Source of the DNA: Labia minor | Lineage: Eukaryota; Arthropoda; Insecta; Dermaptera; Spongiphoridae | Length of the DNA: 64,000 nucleotides | Reading direction: 5' to 3' | Assembly: GCA_963082975.1 (NCBI GenBank) | Contig: OY720345.1 | Coordinates: forward strand, 27,288,611 to 27,352,610 | Shown here: positions 55,497 through 64,000 of the stretch, piece by piece | How positions within the stretch are numbered: position 1 is the first letter of the stretch | Layout of the letters: each line of letters opens with the position of its first letter | Position numbers and translations under genes: made by a program | Notes under the pieces: model-generated | The model's input: only the letters and a program-made list of their open reading frames with translations | Told to the model about the DNA's origin: nothing | Database searches by the model: none

Positions 55497-56595
55497 CCGT
55501 TCCCGGCATCATATGCTGCCGGCGTCATCAAACTCTTAGGGACAGGCGGCTTCTAGCCGCACGAGATTGATTAATAATATTAATTTATAGGAAATTATGT
55601 TTCAAATACTTACAAAACAACACAATGTTTAAATATAAAATTAATAATTTTATTCAAGTCGTCGTAATATTTTTTTTTAAATTTTTTTTTTTCCAATATT
55701 TAATAATAACAAAACAAAATTTAAAAAAATGAAATTAACAATTTCTGTTAGGTTTCTTTTTATGTTTATTATGTTTAATATATATATAAATTCTCTTTTA
55801 TGATAAAATTAGAATATTTCAATTTGTACTTTAAATTTTTTTTTTTTATTTCAAATTCTATTTCATATTTATAATAATTGTAAATTGTAAAATTCTAAAT
55901 TTGTAACTAACTTCATAATGTTACAAACATTTCATACATACCTAAATACATAGGAAAGTATATATATATATATATATATATTAATGTAGTATTTATAATT
56001 AATATTAATTAATTAATATAATCTATATTATTTTTCTTTTATAATAATAGAGTTATTATTATATTGAAAATAATTGTATCAATTTCAACTATTTGAATAA
56101 GTTATGGTAATAAAATTATAATTATATTTGACTAATGAATAATCCTAATAATTAATAATAATCCTTTATCAGTATTTTCTCCAAACCTTGTCATTTAGAA
56201 CAAACATAACCCATAAACATAAATTTTAGTATTTTTTTTTATCGTTGCCACAACAGACAACATTTCTCTTAATCTGAGGCTTAAAAAAATAATTCGTAGG
56301 GCATTATTTTATCTCTACTTTGCCTGGGAAAACAAAAAAAAAAATCTCACTGATATTTAACTCTCCCTCGTTCACCATTCTCTCTCTCTCTCACTTTTAA
56401 GATCTAATGCATATTCATATTCATTTCTTTTTTTTATTTATTTTTTTTTTAAAGAGAAATTTTTCTACTTCTTTTGTATGAAAGTCATCTTCTTGTTGGC
56501 GAATTTTAATTCTCTTCCTTTCTCTTTCATTCGTTGATTTTGAATAATTTTTTTTTTATATTTTTTTATATTATTGCATGTTAATAATCCATCTT
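55497..56595. other. AT-rich interval
   Basis: (TA)n at 55959-55980 and (CT)n at 56378-56392. No gene. Confidence 0.5.
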
Positions 56596-56614
56596 AAAAA
56601 TAATTAATGAGAAT

Positions 56615-56689
56615 TTGTAATTTTTTTATGTTTCAGGTAAGGAAGAATATTTCTCTCTCTTTTCATCTTAAGCCCTTCAGAAAGTGAGT
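56615..56689 (+). other. Candidate recursive splice site 3 with downstream donor
   Basis: Acceptor TTTTTTTATGTTTCAG (ends 56636) directly abuts donor GTAAGG (56637-56642). GTGAGT follows at 56684-56689 and closes a 47-nt pyrimidine-rich segment (56637-56683). The layout matches sites 1 and 2 and lies on the same strand. TTAATGAG upstream could serve as branch point. Confidence 0.47.
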
Positions 56690-57385
56690 AAAAAAAAAAT
56701 AATGTAAAAAAAACAAAATTTTAATAAAATAATTAATTTATAAAGAGATGTTTAACATAAGGGAATTTAATGAATGGATGGATTGTTTGAGTTTTTATTT
56801 TTCAGTACAAAAACAAAAAAAAAACTGACCTCCATTTATTATTCATCTTCTTAATATATATTTATATCAAAGTAACAAATTTCACTATTTCGTACCATCT
56901 ATTGGGAAAAATTGTAAGGGAGATATTTTATTATGTGGTTCGAAAAATTTCACTACAGATACAATTTACGTTAAAATTTACATTTGATCAATGGGGTGAT
57001 ATTTTGACCTTATATCCTATAGAATACTTTAAACCTTATAGAATATAAATTTTGGTTATTCTTTTGTTGTTGTTGTTACAGAATAGTTAACTTTTAATTA
57101 GTATTTATTATATAAGATTAATGGAAAGTTTATTTTTGATGAATTTTGAAATTGAAATCAGTAAAATGTCAAATATATTCCGAGTGTGTGTTGTTTGTAT
57201 TCTTTACTTTATATATTCAAATTTTTATATAATTTGTATAAATGAAATTTTTTATTTTAAATTTAAAATTTCTTCGAGTTGTCTTCAATCTGATTAGACC
57301 AAAAATATAAGTTATGATATTTTTAGCTAGAGAATATAGAATTAGTTTTATTTTAAATTATATAAAATTCATTTTAGATACTTTT
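56690..57385. other. AT-rich interval
   Basis: Nothing recognised. Confidence 0.5.
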
Positions 57386-57963
57386 TTTTACTATCTCGTC
57401 AGGCTATTGCGATCACGAAAATTTTCGATTTCGAGATTTTGATGTTTTTATACTTTTTAAAGGTCCCTGAGTCATTTTCACTGAGATTAAGAAAAATGTA
57501 TGTGTGTATGTAGACATGATTATTCAAAAACGATTTGAGCTAGAATAATGAAATTTGATACACGGGCATTATTCAAAATTTGTAGTTTTCTATCAACTTT
57601 TGCGAAATGCTCATTCGGAAGAAGACCAGGTTTTCATTTTTTATTATAAACTGACCGTAAAAATAAAGATATATATTTGATAGTTTTTGCAAATGATTAA
57701 AAATTGTATAAAACTGCTATAAATAGAATTTCAGCTTGATTGAATCGCTGAAAGTACTGGAATTAATTTTTTAATACTGCAAATCAAGCGCTAGCAAGTA
57801 ACGTGGTGCCATCAACAAAGAGCCAAACACGTGCTGGATTAATATATATTTATTAATTTTAATTTATAATTAATTAATTTAAATTTAATTTTAATTTAAA
57901 TATAATATATGTTAATTAATCCAATTCAAATTTGCGATATAGTCGAGTGGAGACACTCCAGAT
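57386..57963 (+). mobile_element. Hel-A, full-length copy
   Basis: 5' motif ACTATCTCG at 57390-57398; CGAGATTTTGATGTTTTTAT; GT-rich microsatellite; CGATTTGAGCTAGAATAATG; AACTGCTATAAATAGAATTT; CAAGCGCTAGCAAGTAACGT. The inverse motif is degraded (CGATATAGT). The hairpin GAGTG-GAGA-CACTC is at 57945-57958, then CAG and T-rich flank. Confidence 0.7.
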
Positions 57964-58068
57964 TTTTTTATTTTATTTTATATATGGCTAAAATTTTTAA
58001 ATTAGAAAATTCAGGATGTGAACTGCATTGGCAATTTAAATAAATATGCAAATTTTTATTCTAGTTTT

Positions 58069-58112
58069 TTTGTCGACATTTCGGGTGCAAATTTGCACCC
58101 TTCCTCAGTGGT
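58069..58112 (-). repeat. Penelope-like/hammerhead-like motif (candidate)
   Basis: GTCGACATTTCGGGTGCAAA...TTTGCACCCTTCCTCAGTGG contains a perfect 18-bp palindrome (58083-58100). On the minus strand it reads CTGAGGA, stem (GGGTGC/GCACCC), GAAA, TGTCGACA. This is the order of conserved parts in hammerhead ribozymes known from Penelope-like retroelements (CTGANGA, stem II, GAAA, GTC). Stem III and the cleavage site are not convincing, and no reverse transcriptase lies nearby. Confidence 0.35.
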
Positions 58113-59445
58113 AGACAATTGTTAATTATAAATTGCGGTAGTGCACATTTAATGATTGATTATAAATATTATAAAATTTTGATTATATATATATATATAC
58201 TTTTTTATTTTTTTTCAATAATATATATGAAATATGTTAAGCTTGATGGATAAATTTGTGTTTTTATTTAAATCGCTAAGCTTCATCCTAAAACTTCACT
58301 TTAATATATATAATTTAATTGAACAATAGCCCTGGAGAGGCAACTAAACAAAAAAAGGAAATAAGGTGGTGAATTTCTATTCTCTTATGCTCTCTCTCTC
58401 TCTCTCTCCCTTTCAATTTCGAGCCTATCCAATCGACAAAAGCGTTTCCTCAGGGAATTCACAAAAGTATCTATCCATCTCAACTATTAAATCAACAAAG
58501 TTGATTGAGTTATTCATCTGATATTTCTAATAAAATAATACCTATCAATCACTTTAGATAACAGTTCAATTAAATCATTTATATAATATTTATTTTTATT
58601 CATTTTATTTATTTATTAAATGATACTATTATCACATTTCCTAAATAAGACAGATCCCTTATTTATTTATATTTTATTGGTTAATACGAAATTCAATTAA
58701 ACATATTTTTGAAATGTGAATTAATTGTTTTTTATTTCTTGTTTCGTGTTTAAATAATAATATTTCATTTTGTTTTTTAATTTGAAAGGAATAGTAGCTT
58801 GTATCGTGGTAAAAAATAATAAATAACATTACGGAAGTTAAATAAAATTGATTATATAGATATATATATTAAATCATTAAAGGGTTTTAAATATTCGATC
58901 ATAAATTTCTTATGATGGATTTATTTACTTGTGGAAATTTGAAAATAAAAAAGGAAAAAGTATCAAATTGAAAAGAAGAAATCATGAAATAATTAATTGA
59001 TTGTCTAAATGCTGTTTCATTTAATTATTATGGAAAGGATTTATAAGAAATTAATTTATATATAGTTTATATCCATGATTTGTATGTTATATTTTTAATA
59101 TTAGTTTATATTTAGATAAACATTAAATATAAATTTTATACTCACTGAAAAATATTTTAAATATTTATTATTATTATTATATATTAAATATTAAATAAAT
59201 GCGGATCGGCCTTTTTTAGACTATTAATTCTACATTTAAATTGTATTGGCCTATAATTTTTAAATAAATAAATAATAAATATATTAATAAACAAAAAAAA
59301 GTGGCTGTAAAAGGACTACCTGAACTAGACTAGAATAAATAATTATTTAATTATAGCTAACATCAACCATAAATATATAACGACAAACTGGACTAACAAA
59401 CAAAGTTCTTTCAACACCGAATTATATTATATAAATTAATACTCT
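58113..59445. other. AT-rich interval
   Basis: (TA)n at 58182-58198 and (CT)n at 58391-58409. No gene. Confidence 0.5.
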
Positions 59446-59515
59446 TCAGTGTTTTAGTGGTTAGGACGACAGTCTATCACACTGAAGAATCGAGTTCGAG
59501 CCGGGCCTAGAAAAA
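59446..59515 (+). repeat. tRNA-like segment (tRNA-Asp-like pseudogene or SINE head)
   Basis: TTTAGTGGTTAGGACGACAG resembles the tRNA D-arm/A-box and CGAGTTCGAGCC the B-box. A 4-5-bp anticodon stem around CTATCAC can be drawn, but the D, T and acceptor stems do not pair. Not a functional tRNA gene. Confidence 0.45.
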
Positions 59516-60454
59516 TTCAATAATTAATCATTTGTCTTTAAAGCTCTGCGTGATTCTAATTTTATTTGTCTGAATTTAATAAAGTTTTATTTATTTATTT
59601 TTTTCAATTCATTTTAACTTTTTTTTAAATATTTATATTACATATCTAATATATTTAAATAATTAAATTATTTTTTTAACACGCTTCATGTCCTTTTAAT
59701 TAAATATATTTGTCCTATAGAATTTATTCTTTGTTTTAATACAATTTAGTTTTTTTTTTCTTTCTAGTCTCCCTTTGTTACTGTTTCTGACATTTTCTGG
59801 TAAAAGTAAAATACTCTAAAAGGACTTTGTATCTCCATCAGCCCTTTCTCTTACACCAATTGTCTTTTCTTCTCTTTCTCTACTTTTAATGCATTTTTTA
59901 TCACTGTTTTATGGAGGCCAAGTGCTATCCAGATTAAATGTCCTGATGATTTTCTTTATTTGTTGCAATAATATTAAGTCCACAATTTAAAACATAAAAT
60001 TTTATTTATATCAACTACTAAAAATACATAGGCACAAAAAACAAGTATCTTTTTTAAATTTGTTTTTAAAATTAGATTATAAAATAAAAAAAAAATATTT
60101 AAAATTAAAAATAATTTCATAAAAATTAAATTTGATTGTATATGTAAATTTATTTGACTTCTTAAATTTATAAAAAAAAATTCCCTTCTTATTAAAAATG
60201 GGCCTATTTGTTTCTTTTTAAAAAAAGGAAACGAAACTGATTACATTAGCTAGGTAACAGAGCGATTTCTTTTTTTTTTTTTTTTGATATTTTATAAAAT
60301 TCCACATCAAATATTATTATATTAGAATGCTGTGAAAATATGGGAGAATATTAATGCAAATTCAGACGAAAATATTTAATCTAATATTTAAAGATTTTCA
60401 TTAAGACAAACTTTATAGAAGAAACTTTAATTCTATATTTCCATTACTTAATTA
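59516..60454. other. AT-rich interval
   Basis: T and A runs only; no gene recognised. Confidence 0.5.
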
Positions 60455-61225
60455 TTCGTAACTCTTTAGTAAAGCATATGATTCAGTAGATCGTGAAAAT
60501 TAGTTCGTACGATTTCAGTTTGTCTCGAAGATAGTAAAAGGTCAGATGAAAAAATCAACTATCATCAACTTTTGAAAAAGGCTTAAAAGGAGACTCATTA
60601 TCACCAATTTTATTTAAACTAACACAAAAATGCGTAATTAAACAAATTGAGGAAAAATCGAACAAAATATAATTAATTAAAAAAAATTAGGTTACGAGGA
60701 CGATTTAAGTACCTATATTAAGCTACTCGCTGAATTTAAATATGGCATGAAAAAAATGGATAGAAAGAACAGGAAAAGAAAGAAAAGAGTAATATATAAA
60801 ATCTTTAAGTATAAGACATAAATTTGAAAATGTAGAAAAGTTTATATATTCAGAATTTCTTCATAAAATTTATGGACCGATGAAAGATGAGGTCACAGGA
60901 GAAATTCGAAGATTATAAAGAGGAATTTCAAATCTTATAATGCATCTTCAAAAATAGTTAGTCATAATATTCAGAAGATTACGATGAGGGGAACTTGTAA
61001 CTTAAATCGGAGCGGAAAGACCAATGAGAAATTTATTTACGGAGAAACCAATTGAAAAGTGGTCGGTTGGTAGATCAATAATCTGTTGGGTAAACAATAT
61101 AAACGTAAATATGGGGGAGTTGTGTGAAGAAGATAAGAATTGGATTAGTTGGAGGAATTTGATTGGTGCGAACAAGAACTTACAAGTTCAATAACGCTAC
61201 AAAGTTATTTATGTAAATAAATAAA
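60455..61225 (+). mobile_element. Decayed LINE fragment, reverse transcriptase to 3' tail
   Basis: Short in-order matches survive in mixed frames: FSKAYDSVDREN (reverse transcriptase), KRRLIITNF corresponding to the 'GD.LSP.LF' region, LGYEDDLSTYIKLL around the catalytic dipeptide (YEDD in place of YADD), KIYGPMKDEVTGEIRRL, then ERPMRNLFTEKPIEKWSVGR and a tail with (AAAT)n. Many stops and frameshifts. Related in layout to the LINE at 22286-23300 but more diverged, so older or another subfamily. Confidence 0.75.
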
Positions 61226-61890
61226 AATATAAATCACTTTATTTTTCTTCTAGGGTCGTGTCTATTTTTGTTTTTTTATTGCGGGTCTCGATTTAAATAT
61301 ACAATCCATTTTAATTGAAATCTAATCAAAACGTAGTTAATTTATTTATTTATTTTTGTCAATATAGAGTTTATTTTACTCGTTCAACTGATTCAATGTT
61401 AGAATAGAATGGGAACTGTAGAACCAACCAGGTTACTGGAAAAATTAACTTTCATGAAGGCAGATGTTTTTGAGGAGGAGGGGGTGGAAGAGATCATTGT
61501 ATCAATTGACTCATTCTGTTAAATAAAGCTAATTATGTAAAGTTACTGTTATTTTATAAAGTTTAATTAATTTGATTTTTTTATTTTTAATTATTTTTTT
61601 TTAATCTTCTATTTTAATTATTAAATAATAAATATTAAAATATTCTAATGGGAATTAAATTAAATTTTACATTATCTGTGAGAAATCCTTAATAATAATC
61701 AATTTCTATGATCTTGATGGTATTTATTTATAATAATTCAAGTTATAAAATCAACAAGGTTTAAATTTTTGCAAATTAGAAAAAAAAGATAATTTATGTT
61801 AATAAACAATGTAATTTTATTAGGTACACGTAGACAAGTAATGGAAAATTTTTGAAATTAGAGTTAATTTTCTTTGTTTATTTTTATTTT
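61226..61890. other. AT-rich interval
   Basis: No feature recognised. Confidence 0.5.
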
Positions 61891-62153
61891 GACTCTTGTA
61901 CGTCCTACGCGAGGACAAGTCGGTTATATCAATTAGGTGTCCTAGCATCAGTAGAACGGGTCCTATCAAACTTTACCTTGATTTTTTTTATCGGAGGCGC
62001 TACTTTTTATCAAGTAGCTTCCCAATTTTGATCCCGGAGGCTGGGTTGACTCATAGACCCCAGCTATAGAAATTCCCTTGCCAGGCCCGGGACTTGAACC
62101 TTGGACCACGAGAATGTGAGGCAGCGACGCTAGCCTCTCACCCTGTGGCGCCT
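61891..62153 (-). mobile_element. SINE-A, near full length
   Basis: Minus-strand head GGCGCCACAGGGTGAGAGGC with A-box-like TAGCGTCGCTGC and B-box GTTCAAGTCCC, then GGGGTCTATGAGTCAACCCA and GATCAAAATTGGGAAGCTAC, ending near GTCCTCGCGTAGGACGTACA. Confidence 0.8.
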
Positions 62154-62550
62154 ATTTATTTTAATTTTATTAATATTAATTAATATTTACTCATAAATTC
62201 AATAATTATTCTTAAATAAATCATTAATAAACAATATTTTCTATAAATAATTTGCTCAACACATTAAAGAGTTGCGAAAATACTATTAAAATTTTGCATC
62301 AGTTTATTCTCATTAAATTCTTGAAAATTTAATGTTATTAATATTTAATGTTTCAAAAAGTCACAAATTTTCCTCTTCAAATCACTAATTCGCTTCTCAT
62401 TTTTTTAATCTCTATTTTTTTTTAGTTTTCGTTCTTATTCATTTGTATTAAGAATTATTCTAATAATAATTTTGGATGTGCATCTTATTTCATGTTGCTT
62501 GCTCCTTTCTTATTTTTGAATGTTCAATCCTTTCTATCTAATAAACATTC
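62154..62550. other. AT-rich interval
   Basis: Nothing recognised. Confidence 0.5.
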
Positions 62551-62720
62551 TTCTCCAGGAGAGATGGAATCGCAAGGCGTTGGCCCTTTGCCAGGGCCCA
62601 TCTGGCCCTAAGCCAACGTCCCTGTCTGCTTGCCTGCCTGGGGAATTTTCGCTTTAATTGCATCGCAAACTGACTTACATTCCCACAAAACAACCAGGTC
62701 TATCAATCTATGCAAATTTC
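62551..62720. other. GC-richer unique block 11, possible exon or regulatory element
   Basis: Opens after CATTCTTCTCCAG, an acceptable 3' splice site, with GAGAGATGGAATCGCAAGGC and GCCAGGGCCCATCTGGCCC. It is followed by TTTTCGCTTTAATTGCATCG (homeodomain-type TTAATTGCAT) and TGACTTACATTCCCACAAAA. One plus-strand frame stays open for about 38 codons but matches no known protein. No repeat family resembles it. Confidence 0.3.
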
Positions 62721-64000
62721 TTCTTTTTTTCTTTCTACTTCTATTCCGTCTTCTTCTTCTTCTGTTCCCACTCTAATTTAAAATAATTCTTCAAATTTTT
62801 TTTAATCTTATTCACTTAACTTAGTTTAACATTTATTAAATTTATTTAACCTGATTTTACATATCCTAAAATAAGATATAAATCTCTAGAATACATATCT
62901 AAATATATATATGATGACATTATTCTTAATTAATTATTAAATAATTAATGATATAATAAATAATAATTATTGAATAATAATCTGTTGTTAATTGATAATA
63001 ATTTACTCTAACAAACTGATTACCATTAAGAAATTATATTTATTTTCAATTTCTTGGGAAATTTGCTCAATGTGAATAAACATGAACAAATGTATTTATT
63101 TTTTTTTTATTCCTTCTAATCGATTTCTTTGTAGTCATTATCTAACATTATTTTAGAATTAGCTTTGGTGTGTGCGCCTGTGTGTGCCTCTGTATATAGA
63201 AGGAGGGGACTGCAGCAGCTGAATTGAGGTGAAGTTATGTGTGGTGTTTTTAAATAGCAAATGCATTGATGCATGAGATGAGGACACATCTTAAGTGGAA
63301 TTGCTTACAGATGCCTGAAATAAACAGTGGATTACTTTTCTTTGCCATTTCAAAATTTTTTAATATATTATCGAGTATCGATTAATATACTAATAAAATA
63401 TAATATAAAATAAAAACCTAATACTCTTATTCAATATTTTTATTAATATTATTAGAAAAAAAAAATTATTAAATTCACCCTTAATTTTCTGCAACCAACA
63501 ACACACTTCTCATAAATACTCCATTAATTATTTGAACCTTAAATCAAATTGTGAAGAAAAGAAATCGATAAATTTTTTTATCCTTAATTTAGAGCATAAA
63601 ATTTATTACTAATTTGATAATAATATTCAGTTGAAAATATTTGCAAGTTTACGTTTTTTTTGTAAAAAAAACAAGAAAAGAGATATTCATTTAGAAAACA
63701 TTGAAATAGTAATAAATCATCAGGAAACCAGAACGCAGATTCTATTAAAATAGCATCATTCTTTTTTTCATCTCTTACACAAGATTGTTATTTTTATCTA
63801 TTGAAAAATCTATTTCAATTTATTTTTAAATATCAATATTAGATCTGATAAGGAAGATTTAGAAAAATCAACATCTCAAATGTGTGATATTTTAAAAATA
63901 AAAACACTTAAATAAAAAAAATAGAAATAATAAAATGAAATACATAAATATATTGATTTTTTTTTAACTTTGAATATTTATTGCATTAAAAGGGAAAAAA
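62721..64000. other. AT-rich interval with one complex patch
   Basis: 63160-63350 (GTGTGTGCGCCTGTGTGTGC, GGGGACTGCAGCAGCTGAAT, AAATGCATTGATGCATGAGA) is of higher complexity and unrelated to the repeats. The rest is A+T-rich. No gene. Confidence 0.4.

Noticed and set aside
59446-59515. Functional tRNA gene
   Set aside because: A- and B-box-like motifs are present but D, T and acceptor stems do not form.
1-64000. LTR retroelements, endogenous viruses or Polintons
   Set aside because: I saw no long terminal direct repeats, primer-binding sites, gag/pol/integrase-type frames or capsid-like genes. The only reverse transcriptase remnants are non-LTR LINE fragments.

Overview
The window reads as animal nuclear DNA, most likely from an arthropod. 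It is very A+T-rich (by eye about three quarters or more), full of (TA)n and (AAT)n microsatellites, and packed with short transposon relics. I see no ribosome-binding sites, operons or other bacterial features. The mix of Tc1/mariner deletion derivatives, BED-finger hAT, tRNA-derived SINEs, non-LTR retrotransposon ends and mini-me/DINE-1-like elements with (GTCY)n repeats fits an arthropod. The species cannot be fixed from sequence alone. I recognise no host protein-coding exon. The only convincing long reading frame is the transposase of one hAT element.

Layout. 1-9 kb: a Hel-A element, LINE and SINE tails, two short inverted-repeat elements and a SINE with a 13-bp target duplication. 9-18 kb: two long-TIR elements with 8-bp target duplications, a GC-richer block, a first candidate recursive splice site (13.58 kb), a deleted mariner, a 77-bp-arm inverted repeat and a Hel-B copy. 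18-24 kb: a CpG-bearing block with a CRE, two Hel-B copies forming a roughly 640-bp-arm inverted repeat (the left copy sits inside another element), and LINE fragments, one broken by a mariner. 26.36-29.68 kb: a structurally complete hAT with an open 619-codon transposase. 30-44 kb: more Hel and hairpin-ended elements, a Tc1 deletion derivative with perfect ends, two more mariner deletion copies and several GC-richer blocks. 44-52 kb: a second candidate recursive splice site (43.87 kb), a hAT MITE, a 280-bp tandem duplication and a mariner nested in Hel-B. 52-64 kb: SINEs, Hel-A, a third candidate recursive splice site (56.64 kb), a palindromic Penelope-like motif and a decayed LINE.

Family names used here are mine. 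Hel-A and Hel-B share an architecture: a short 5' motif, its inverted copy near the 3' end, then a hairpin. This matches non-autonomous Helentrons (HINE/DINE-1/mini-me). 'HP' is a third family with a GC-rich hairpin at one end. SINE-A and SINE-B are two tRNA-derived families.

The best reading of the whole is the interior of one or more long introns, or a gene-poor interval, colonised by transposons in several layers. Three plus-strand sites where a polypyrimidine-CAG acceptor directly abuts a 5' splice donor, each followed 47-88 nt later by another donor, suggest a very long plus-strand intron removed in steps. Scattered GC-richer blocks may be regulatory or promoter DNA of the host gene.
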